15,693 bases of DNA, taken from an uncultured Francisella sp. GTDB taxonomy: Bacteria; Pseudomonadota; Gammaproteobacteria; Burkholderiales; Neisseriaceae. A program made the position numbers and the translations under genes. Location: contig CAJPTP010000005.1 of the NCBI GenBank assembly GCA_905373555.1, positions 1-15,693 on the forward strand, read 5' to 3'. The notes beneath the pieces are model-generated. The model searched no databases and was not told the origin of the DNA. It was given only the letters and a program-made list of their open reading frames with translations. Numbering within the stretch: position 1 is the stretch's first letter; each line of letters begins with the position of its first letter. This document shows positions 1 through 7,200 of this stretch, in pieces.

Positions 1-7
1 CACACAC

Positions 8-42
8 AAAAAAGCGGGCCCGCGCGGCTCGCTTTTTTTTTT
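8..42 (+). terminator. Rho-independent terminator of an off-window gene
   Basis: A-rich left arm at 8-20 pairs with 26-38 around a CGCGC loop (one G-U wobble), followed by an unbroken T run to 42. The A and T tracts on both sides allow it to act in both directions. It most likely ends a + strand gene lying left of the window, because nothing ends here from the right. Confidence 0.8.
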
Positions 43-146
43 GGTTCCGCGCCGAGGCGCGGCGAAACGATCGACGGCCGGGGCGAAGCCAAAGCGCGCT
101 TTTTTAACTCAAGGCAAACCCCGGATCCGCCCCCGGGCCGCCGACT

Positions 147-155
147 TGCTACAAT
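147..155 (+). promoter_or_regulatory. Extended -10 promoter for the zinc-ribbon gene
   Basis: TGCTACAAT is a full extended -10 element (TGn followed by TACAAT). No convincing -35 is present in the GC-rich sequence around 127-132, which is common for extended -10 promoters. Transcription would start near 161-163, about 40 bases before the start codon at 204. Confidence 0.45.
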
Positions 156-203
156 AGGGCTTCGCGGGCGCCGCTGTTGGCGCCGCGCGTCAAGGAATGC
201 GCC

Positions 204-479
204 ATGCTCGAAACCCAAAACGCCACGCCCGAGGAAATCGAGGCCAACATCAAGACTCAAGCCGCCTTGCGCGCCTCGCGCCGCAAGGCCGAGGGCGAAA
301 AGGCGATCGAAGTCGACCCCGCCGATCTGCCCTTGGTCTGCCCGCCCGCCGACACGCCCGTCACGCTAAGGCACCCGCGCGTGTTTTTGGCGATTCAGGA
401 CGACGCGGACTTCGAGTGCCCCTACTGCGGGCGCGTGTACAGGCTCAAAGGCCGCCGCCCCGTCCATTCTTTCGCTTAA
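204..479 (+). CDS. zf-CHCC zinc-ribbon small protein
   Basis: A 91-residue protein whose C-terminal half has the zf-CHCC pattern: Cys46, His57 (in HPRVFL), then Cys72 and Cys75 (CPYC), followed by a short basic tail. These four residues probably bind one zinc ion. The family is small (about 60-70 residues), common in proteobacteria and related to the zinc subunit of respiratory complex I; its exact bacterial role is not settled. The first 35 residues are charged, probably helical, and longer than usual. I chose ATG 204 because AAGGAA (192-197) sits six bases before it; an in-frame TTG at 177 lacks a ribosome site. It is a single-gene unit with its own promoter and terminator. Identity as zf-CHCC is fairly sure; function is not. 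Confidence 0.85.
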   Translation: MLETQNATPEEIEANIKTQAALRASRRKAEGEKAIEVDPADLPLVCPPADTPVTLRHPRVFLAIQDDADFECPYCGRVYRLKGRRPVHSFA

Positions 480-484
480 GCCGG

Positions 485-534
485 AACCGCGCCGCGCGCC
501 TGCGCCCGCGCCCTTTGCGGCGCGGTTTTGTTTT
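485..534 (+). terminator. Rho-independent terminator after the zinc-ribbon gene
   Basis: A perfect 11-bp stem pairs 485-495 with 517-527, with a GC-rich 21-nt loop that may fold further. It is followed by TTTTGTTTT. It starts five bases after the stop codon at 477-479, so it clearly closes that gene and isolates it from trxB. Confidence 0.85.
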
Positions 535-649
535 CCCCCTTCCTTTTGCGGCGCGCCGCCTCCCTTCCAGCCTCCCTTCCCGTCCGCCCGGGCGCGCCCA
601 AGCTCGAGCCCAAATCGACGCCCCGCGCCAAATCGGCAACCGCTTTGTT

Positions 650-655
650 TATAAT
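650..655 (+). promoter_or_regulatory. trxB: Probable trxB -10 promoter element
   Basis: A consensus TATAAT stands out in GC-rich sequence 70 bases before the trxB start, with an upstream TG one base further away than in a classical extended -10. No good -35 is visible at 17 bases spacing. It falls in the gap between the terminator at 485-534 and trxB, which is where a trxB promoter is needed. Confidence 0.45.
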
Positions 656-724
656 CTGCGCGTTCGAGGCCCCGCATCCGGGGTCGGCGAACGACGAACC
701 GCCGCCTTTGCGAAGGGGAAAAAC

Positions 725-1693
725 GTGCAAAACGACAACGCCAACGTGCGCCATGAGCGCCTGATCATCGTGGGCTCGGGGCCCGCGGGGTATACGGCGG
801 CCGTTTACGCGGCCAGAGCGGGGCTCAAGCCCGTCGTGGTGACGGGCATGGAGCCGGGCGGGCAGCTCACGACCACATCCGACGTGGAAAACTGGCCCGC
901 CGACCCGCAGGGGGTCATGGGCCCGGAGCTGATGGAGCGGTTCAAGGCGCACGCCGAGCGCTTCGGCGCCGAAATCGTGTTCGACTGCATCGAGCAAGCC
1001 GATCTGAAAAACCGCCCGTTTCGGCTGCGCGGCTCCTCGGCGCTGTACTTGGCCGACTGCGTGATCGTCGCGACGGGGGCGTCGGCCAAATATTTGGGGA
1101 TCAAGGGCGAAAGCGAGCTGCGCGGCCGAGGCGTCTCCGCCTGCGCCACCTGCGACGGCTTTTTCTACAAAAACAAGCCCGCGGCCGTGATCGGCGGGGG
1201 CAACACCGCCGCGCAGGAGGCGCTGTACTTGGCCAACCTGTGCTCCAAGGTCTATCTCGTGCACCGGCGCGACGCGTTTCGCTGCGAAAGGATCATGGTC
1301 AAGCAGCTGGACGAAAAGCGCGACGAGGGCAAGATAGAATACGTCCTCAACGCGACCCCGGAGGAGGTGCTGGGCGACGCCAAAGGCGTGACGGGGCTGA
1401 AGGTGAGGCTTCAAGACGGCTCGATGCGCGACCTGCCCGTCGACGGCGTGTTCGTCGCGATCGGCCACAAGCCCAACTCCGACGTTTTCGCGGGCCAGCT
1501 TGAGCTGGACGGCGCGGGCTACATCGTCACCCAAAAAGGCCGGGGCGCCGACGCGGGCCGCACCAGCGTCGAGGGCGTGTACGCTGCGGGCGACGTGCAA
1601 GACCCGATTTACAGGCAGGCCATCACCAGCGCCGCCGCGGGCTGCCAAGCGGCGCTCGACGCCGAGCGGTGGCTGGCGAAGCAAAAGAGCTAG
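725..1693 (+). CDS. trxB: Thioredoxin-disulfide reductase TrxB
   Basis: A 322-residue cytosolic FAD enzyme that uses NADPH to reduce thioredoxin, the normal length for the low-molecular-weight bacterial type. Visible motifs in order: FAD-binding GSGPAGY at 17-23; redox site CATC at 140-143 followed by DGFF; NADPH-binding GGGNTA at 157-162; the HRRDAFR signature at 180-186 that contacts the NADPH phosphate; and the C-terminal FAD motif GDVQDP from 289, followed by the conserved YRQAITSAAAGC. I chose GTG 725 because GAAGGGGAA (712-720) precedes it at good spacing and the FAD motif then begins at the usual distance. The frame is open further upstream, but that stretch is shadow sequence over the terminator. 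The gene appears monocistronic; no strong terminator follows it. Identification is essentially certain. Confidence 0.97.
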   Translation: MQNDNANVRHERLIIVGSGPAGYTAAVYAARAGLKPVVVTGMEPGGQLTTTSDVENWPADPQGVMGPELMERFKAHAERFGAEIVFDCIEQADLKNRPFRLRGSSALYLADCVIVATGASAKYLGIKGESELRGRGVSACATCDGFFYKNKPAAVIGGGNTAAQEALYLANLCSKVYLVHRRDAFRCERIMVKQLDEKRDEGKIEYVLNATPEEVLGDAKGVTGLKVRLQDGSMRDLPVDGVFVAIGHKPNSDVFAGQLELDGAGYIVTQKGRGADAGRTSVEGVYAAGDVQDPIYRQAITSAAAGCQAALDAERWLAKQKS

Positions 1694-1740
1694 CCCGGTT
1701 CCCCGCGGCTCGAGGATCTTGGGCCGAGGGCGCCCAATGG

Positions 1741-1779
1741 CGCCAAGCCTGCGCGCCAAGCCTGCGCGCCAAGCCGGCG
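1741..1779. repeat. Three tandem 13-bp repeats between trxB and tonB
   Basis: Units CGCCAAGCCTGCG at 1741-1753 and 1754-1766 are identical. The third, at 1767-1779, differs by one base (CCG for CCT) and is followed by another CGCC. It lies in non-coding sequence 48 bases after the trxB stop. The copy number may vary between strains. Confidence 0.8.
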
Positions 1780-1806
1780 CGCCCGCCGCCCGGTTGCGGT
1801 TTTTCA

Positions 1807-1834
1807 TTTCGATTGCTTTTTTTCGATCGCTCTT
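1807..1834 (+). promoter_or_regulatory. Paired 14-nt direct repeats upstream of tonB (possible operator)
   Basis: TTTCGATTGCTTTT (1807-1820) is followed directly by TTTCGATCGCTCTT (1821-1834), matching at 12 of 14 positions, in the only T-rich patch between trxB and tonB. It ends five bases before the tonB ribosome site. Directly repeated sites spaced about 1.3 helical turns could bind a regulator of the tonB operon. It does not match the Fur box. The regulatory role is inference. Confidence 0.35.
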
Positions 1835-1850
1835 TCATAGGGGGCCGCGC

Positions 1851-2744
1851 ATGCGCTTTGCCTTCCCTTCCGGCACATTCAAAGGGTTGAACGCCAACGC
1901 GACAATCTTCGCGCTGGTGTGCCTGGCGCACGCCTTGGGCCTGTACGGCTTGGCCCATGTCCAACCCACGCCCAAACCCGAGCCGCAGCCGCGCTACATC
2001 CAAGTGGTCGACTTGAGCCGCCTTGCCCCAAGCGCCCCCAAGCGGCTCGAACCCGAACCCGAGCCCAAGGTTGAGCCCGAGACGCCCAAGCCGCAGCCCA
2101 AACCCAAACCCAAATCGCAACCCAAGCCCAAGGCGCCGAAGCTGGCCCAACCCAAGCCTTTGCCCCCGCCGCCTCCGCGGCCTTTGCCGCCTCCGCCTCC
2201 GCGGCCCATGGCTCCGCCGCCCCAATTCACGCCGCCGCCCCGATTCGCGCCGATCCCGCCGCCCGAACCCATGGCTCCGCCGCCCATGGCGCCGCTCATG
2301 TTCCCCGCTCCGGCTGCGCCGGTTCAGTCTCCGCCCGCGCCCGCGCCGGTTTTCGAGCCCCAACCCATGCCCGAGCCGGCGAGCGCGCCCGGCGCCGGCC
2401 CAACCGAGGCCGCTTCGGGGCAAAACGCCGCGCCGGCGGAGGACGAAGGGCCGATCGTGCCCGCGTCGCACATCGGCGACTATTTGAACAACCCCAAACC
2501 CGCGTACCCCCCCGAATCGGTCGCCCGCCAAGAGCAGGGCTCGGTGCGCCTGCGCGTCACGGTCGAGCCCAACGGCAAGCCCAGCAACGTGCGGATCGTG
2601 CGCTCCAGCGGCTACGTCCGGCTTGATCGGGCGGCCAAGGCCGCGGTCGAGCGCTCTTGGACGTTCAAGCCCGCCACGCGCGGGGGCAGACCGATTCGTT
2701 TCGAATACGTCTTCGCGATCAAATTCTCGCTGCAAGACATTTGA
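1851..2744 (+). CDS. tonB: Energy transducer TonB
   Basis: A 297-residue periplasm-spanning protein that carries energy from the ExbB-ExbD proton channel to outer-membrane receptors for iron chelates, cobalamin and similar substrates. One N-terminal membrane helix (about 17-37) contains His27, which may match the functional transmembrane histidine of TonB proteins. It is followed by a long Pro-rich spacer (about 38-190) made of PKPEP-type then PPPP-type repeats, able to span the periplasm. The C-terminal TonB domain (about 209-297) has the YP motif at 219 (AYPPES), a conserved SVRLRVTVEPNG strand and RSSGYVRLDRAA. ATG 1851 is set by AGGGGG at 1839-1844; the frame is open further upstream but runs through non-coding repeats. 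It is the first gene of a tonB-exbB-exbD operon, with exbB 51 bases downstream. No receptor gene is nearby. Confidence 0.94.
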   Translation: MRFAFPSGTFKGLNANATIFALVCLAHALGLYGLAHVQPTPKPEPQPRYIQVVDLSRLAPSAPKRLEPEPEPKVEPETPKPQPKPKPKSQPKPKAPKLAQPKPLPPPPPRPLPPPPPRPMAPPPQFTPPPRFAPIPPPEPMAPPPMAPLMFPAPAAPVQSPPAPAPVFEPQPMPEPASAPGAGPTEAASGQNAAPAEDEGPIVPASHIGDYLNNPKPAYPPESVARQEQGSVRLRVTVEPNGKPSNVRIVRSSGYVRLDRAAKAAVERSWTFKPATRGGRPIRFEYVFAIKFSLQDI

Positions 2745-2795
2745 GGGCGCAAAGCCAACGCGCCGCGATCTTTGAACGGAAGGACGAGCATCGTC

Positions 2796-3461
2796 ATGCA
2801 ACTGTCGCACTACCTAAGCAACGGGGATCCCATCCTGATTTCCGCCTTGGCCGTTTTGCTGGCCATGAGCGTCATGTCTTGGTACATCATCGCCGCCCGC
2901 TCGATCGGGATTTGGAGGGCCAAACGCGCCAACGCCAGCTTCGTCGACGCCTTCTGGGGTTCGCCCAATTTGGATGAGGCTCTGGGCTCAACCTCGGATT
3001 TGTCGGGGCCGCTGGCCCAAACCACGCGGCTGACCAAAAAATCCTACGACCGCTACCGCGAGCAAAGCTACGCGACGCTGCGCGATTCGATCCCCTTGGA
3101 CTCCTATCTCACGCGCAACATCCGGCATAACCTCGCGCGCGCCCTGCGGCCCTACGACTCGGGGCTCTCGGCCTTGGCGTCGATCGGGGCGACCTCGCCC
3201 TTTGTCGGTCTGTTTGGCACGGTGTGGGGCATCAACCACGCCCTGATCAACATCTCCAACATGGGCCAAGTCACCTTGGCGGTGGTCTCGGGCCCCATCG
3301 GAGAGGCGCTGACCGCGACCGCCTTCGGCCTGTTCGTCGCGATCCCCGCCGTGCTGGGCTACAACGCTTTGGATCGAGCCAACAAGAATTTGGCGCGCGA
3401 CGCGGGCAATTTTGCGCACGACCTGCACGCCCAGTTCGTCAACGAAGGCAAAAAGGCATAA
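2796..3461 (+). CDS. exbB: Biopolymer transport protein ExbB (MotA/TolQ/ExbB proton channel)
   Basis: A 221-residue inner-membrane protein that forms the pentameric proton channel of the TonB motor. The first membrane helix is at about 12-34. A cytoplasmic loop (35-122) precedes two further helices at about 124-147 and 165-190. The hallmark GLFGTVWGI (138-146) and GPIGEALTATAFGLF (166-180) are present, with Thr142, Glu170 and Thr175 at the polar positions expected to line the proton path. I chose ATG 2796, with GGAAGGA about 11 bases upstream; an in-frame TTG at 2772 lacks a good ribosome site. The neighbours tonB and exbD argue for ExbB rather than TolQ. The exbD start lies two bases after its stop codon, so the two are translated together. 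Confidence 0.94.
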   Translation: MQLSHYLSNGDPILISALAVLLAMSVMSWYIIAARSIGIWRAKRANASFVDAFWGSPNLDEALGSTSDLSGPLAQTTRLTKKSYDRYREQSYATLRDSIPLDSYLTRNIRHNLARALRPYDSGLSALASIGATSPFVGLFGTVWGINHALINISNMGQVTLAVVSGPIGEALTATAFGLFVAIPAVLGYNALDRANKNLARDAGNFAHDLHAQFVNEGKKA

Positions 3462-3463
3462 GC

Positions 3464-4138
3464 ATGGATGAGGATCCCTTCGACCCCTACGGCGACGACA
3501 GGCGCACCCTGTCGGACATCAACGTCACGCCCCTGGTGGACGTCATGCTCGTGCTGCTGATCGTCTTCATGATCACGATGCCCGTGCTGACCCACACCGT
3601 GCCGCTGCAGCTGCCTTCGGCCGCGAGCGACGACGCGGCGCAGGAGAAAAAGGAGCCGCTGCGCCTGTCCATCGACGCCAACGGCGATTACTTCATGGGC
3701 GGGCAACGCATGGGTTTGGGCGACGTCGCGGCGCGGCTGCGCGCCGAAAAAGCCGGCAACCCCGACCCCACGCTCGCCATTTCCGCAGACAAGGCGGTCG
3801 CCTACGAGCGCGTCGCCGACGCTTTGGGCGTCGCGCAAAACGCGGGCGTCTTCAAAATCGGCTTCATCACCGAGATCAAGGACGGGGAAGGCCCTGCGCT
3901 CACGACGCTGTCCTTGGGGCCCAACGAAGCGGGCGACGGCCAAGCCTTGGGGCTGGGCGCGCAAGGCGCCTCAAGCCCCAAGGCCGAAGCCGAAGCGCCC
4001 GCCCCGAGCGTCCAGGACTCCCCGGCCGAAGCGGCGCCGAAACCCCATCCCGCCTCGTCCTCGGCCGACGCCGCCGGCAAAGCGGCGCCGTCCCCCGCCA
4101 AGGGCGCCGAGCCGCCGCCCAGGGTGGGGCGCAAGTAA
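3464..4138 (+). CDS. exbD: Biopolymer transport protein ExbD with long C-terminal tail
   Basis: A 224-residue protein whose first roughly 137 residues are a normal ExbD: a short cytoplasmic start, the signature INVTPLVDVMLVLLI (19-33) with the proton-carrying Asp26 inside the single membrane helix, then the periplasmic domain. ExbD proteins are usually about 140 residues. This one continues for some 85 residues of Ala, Pro, Ser, Glu and Lys-rich low-complexity sequence (about 138-224) with no recognisable fold, ending in a basic PRVGRK. The tail would lie in the periplasm and might contact peptidoglycan or TonB; that is speculation. ATG 3464 follows the exbB stop by two bases, with AAAAGG just upstream. 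It ends the operon; a strong terminator begins 40 bases later. Confidence 0.93.
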   Translation: MDEDPFDPYGDDRRTLSDINVTPLVDVMLVLLIVFMITMPVLTHTVPLQLPSAASDDAAQEKKEPLRLSIDANGDYFMGGQRMGLGDVAARLRAEKAGNPDPTLAISADKAVAYERVADALGVAQNAGVFKIGFITEIKDGEGPALTTLSLGPNEAGDGQALGLGAQGASSPKAEAEAPAPSVQDSPAEAAPKPHPASSSADAAGKAAPSPAKGAEPPPRVGRK

Positions 4139-4178
4139 AGCTTGGGCGCCCGCCTCGGCCGCGCACAAGCCACGCCAC

Positions 4179-4212
4179 AAAAAAAAAGAGAGCCCAAGCG
4201 GCTCTCTTTTTT
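4179..4212. terminator. Bidirectional terminator between exbD and the defense operon
   Basis: GAGAGCC (4188-4194) pairs with GGCTCTC (4200-4206) around a CAAGC loop. It is flanked by nine A residues (4179-4187) on the left and six T residues (4207-4212) on the right. Each strand therefore reads as a stem plus T tract, so it ends exbD on + and the giant ATPase gene on -. A separate 14-bp palindrome lies at 4222-4235 between it and the - strand stop codon. Confidence 0.9.
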
Positions 4213-4254
4213 GCGTTGCGCATCCCGCGCGGGATCCCGGGGGCCGCCCGAGCC

Positions 4255-7200
4255 CTATTTCCCGGACACGGCGGTTTTGGTGGCCCCGCCGTGTTGGGTC
4301 ACGCGCGGCCGGCACTTGATTTTGACGGCGCCTTTGGAAAACGCCTCGTCCGACGCCTCGCGCGCCCACACATAGGCATCGCCCGGGCCAAGCCGGCTCA
4401 TGCTCTCCGGGGTCAAATTGCGCAAAGGCGCATTCACCCCTTGAATGTGCTTGAGCCACGCGGGCGAATTGAATTTATGCATGACGATTTCCGAGGACAG
4501 CTCGATCAGCTTCGGCGGCACCGAGGGGGGATCTTGCGATGCGACCAAGACGCTGGTGCCCTTGTGGCGCATTTCCCTCACCACCTCAACCAAGCTCTCG
4601 ATCAATTCCTTGTTTCCGATGTACTTGTGGGCCTCGTCGAACACCACCAGCTTGTTGAAGCTCGCTCCTTTGAACGTCGCCTCCGAGAAAATCTGCAGCA
4701 TCGTCACGAACAAGCCCAACGCCTCATCCTTCTCAATGAGCTCGTCGCGCAAATCCACCACAAGCAACCGCCCCGGGCGAATCAAATCTTGCAGCCGTTG
4801 GCTGTCGTCGACATACTCCCCCGCAAAATCCAGACGCGTTTTGGCCAAGTTTTTTTGCTGCTCGCCCAAGCCCGACGTCTCAATCCCTTGGCGCAAATTC
4901 GCCAACGTCAAATCGTCTCCCAACGATCTCATAAGGGAATTGATTGTTTTCATGTAAAGGTTGGTGCTGTCCACCGCCCCCATCAGAAATTTCCAATGTC
5001 CGACTTTCAGCTCCGAGGAGGAAAAAGCGATGGGCCGAACCGAGACGCCCGGATTTTCGGCTTGAACCCTTTCCCTCTTGCTCTTCGGCGTCAGAATCAA
5101 AATGTCTTTCAGCGCTTGCGGGCCGGCCCCGTAGCGGCGCCGCAGCAGCTCGATCTCCTTGGGAACCGAGTTGGCGCGCGCCATCGAGGTGAACTCCGGC
5201 GCGTAGTCCAACGTTTGGCTGTAATGGAAAAGCACCGCGGCCAAAGGGCTGGGCAGAGCGTTGACGCGGGGGATCGGCTCCAGCGCCATCTCGATGATGC
5301 TGCCCAGCGTGTAGCTTTTGCCCGCGCCTTGGACGCCGAACAGGCTGATGGTATGGGCGCCGTTGAGATCCAAAGCGACCTTTTGTCCGTCGCGCTCCCC
5401 CAACAGGCCGTATTGCGGGGTGGACGCGGCCGCCCCCAACATGACCCCGTAAGGGGGCGCGTCCAAAGCCGGGTTCGGCTCCTGCGCCGGCTTCGACACA
5501 GGCGCAAGCTCAGGCTCAGGAGCGGATTCAGGCTCTGATTCAGGCTCAGGCCCGGATTCAGACTCGGATTCGGGCTCAGGAGCGGAGTCGGACTCAGGAG
5601 CCCGCGGCGACGGGCTTGTTTCCGAGGGCGCCCCCTTTGCTTCGGCGCCATCGGAATCGAGCGGCTTGGAAACCAACCGGATCAAGTCGTCGAAATCGAA
5701 CGACGCGCACAGCGCGCGGACGCGCGCGTCGGTCCGATCCGCCTCCCGCGGCGCTTCCGGCGCGCCCGCGCGGTTGCCGGGCGACGCGCCGACGCCGGAC
5801 GCCTCGCCCTCTTGGTCGGGGTTGGAGTTTGAGAAGGCCGAGCTCGAAATTGCCGGCTCGGAGCGTTTTGGCATGAAACGCGCCCCGTCCGATTCGCCTT
5901 GCTCATCGCGGGCGGACAAATCCGTTCCATCTCGCCCCGGGTTCTCGACGAGGCCGCACGCCATTCGGTCGGCCAAGTCGGCCCAGCTTTTCGGAACGCC
6001 CCCGTCGGATCCGCCGCCCACGGCGTCGCTCGCCTCAACCGCCCGCGGAGCCGGGTTTGTTTCCGGCCGCAGCCCAGCCGCATCGGCGGGCGGCGAATTG
6101 GACGGCCCGGAAGCCGGCCGGCCCAAGCCGACGAAGCCCACCTCGCCGATGGGCGCGGTCTCGCGGTCCTCCGGAGCGGGCCGGAGGCCGGGCGCCTCAA
6201 GACCTTGGCCGCCGCCGTGGATGTGGATCTCGAGAGGAACGCAAACGGACACCGACGGCGCGGCGGCGCCGCGATCCGCCCCCAAGCTCCGCGGCTGGGG
6301 CGCGCCGTCGCGAGACGCCATGCCCAAGGCAGACGCGGGCTGAACCGCGGCGTCGCCTGTTTCTTTCTTGGGCGCAAAAACATCCGCCTGTTCCTCGGGC
6401 TCGCGCGGCGTCTCGATCTTGACCCTGTCGGCCCAAGAAAGCGAATCGGGGGCGGACTTGAAATCGTCGGAATGTTCGGCTGACTCGCCCCGCGAATCCA
6501 AGGCGCCCGCCGCATGGCCGGATCCGGCCGACCCCCGCGCCCAACCCCGATCGTCGCGAGATTGAAGCCCGGATCCGCCCGAAGGCGCATTCGTTTCGTC
6601 GTTGTCGTCACTCCCGGGCGCCGAAACGGCGCCCGATGCGCCCGGCGCAAAGCCAAGGCCCGCCAACTCCCAAGCCAAGCCCAAATCGTCGAGGGGATGA
6701 GGCCCGGGGCCGCCCGAGGGCGCGCGGGTCTCGGCGGCGTGGATCGCGCCGCCCGCGCCCCGCGCTTTTTCCCGTTTGTCTCGCAAAGCCGCGCCGGACG
6801 CCGCCGCAGACCTTCCTTCTTCGCCGCGGGGCGGCTCAAGGGGAGGCGTCTCGCGAACGCGCTCGGGGGCGATGAAAACGGCTTGGCTGAGTTTCGGCAC
6901 CGAGGCGAGGGGCGGCCTGGGGGCTCCGGCCTCTTCCGCGCCGGGCGATGGGGAACCGGCGGGCGCGCAGGAGGGGACGGGAACAGAGGCGGAGGCGGGG
7001 CCGACCGCGCGCCCGTGGGCTTCGACCGATGCGCCCGCCCCCGCGCCCTCACCCGCGCCCAAGAACGCATCCGAAACCCGGGACGGGCTGTCCATCAAAG
7101 CGCGAATGACGTCCATGCCGATGCGGTGGTACTCGATCCCGACCTCGTTTTCGGGGGATTCCGTCTTTTCCCGGTCGAAATCGAACACCAAGGCGCAGCT

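Noticed and set aside
177..203. TTG start at 177 for the zinc-ribbon protein
   Set aside because: ATG 204 has AAGGAA at ideal spacing, while TTG 177 has none and sits close to the predicted transcript start.
1786..1804. Hairpin CCGC/GCGG plus T5 as a trxB terminator
   Set aside because: The stem is only 4 bp; too weak to call.
476..1807. Long - strand open frame opposite trxB (443 codons)
   Set aside because: It lies fully antisense to a clearly identified trxB. Its translation is Arg/Ala/Gly-rich without motifs, as expected from GC-rich third positions.
1795..1850. Fur box upstream of tonB
   Set aside because: No match to the GATAAT-type repeat; the T-rich patch is a different direct repeat.
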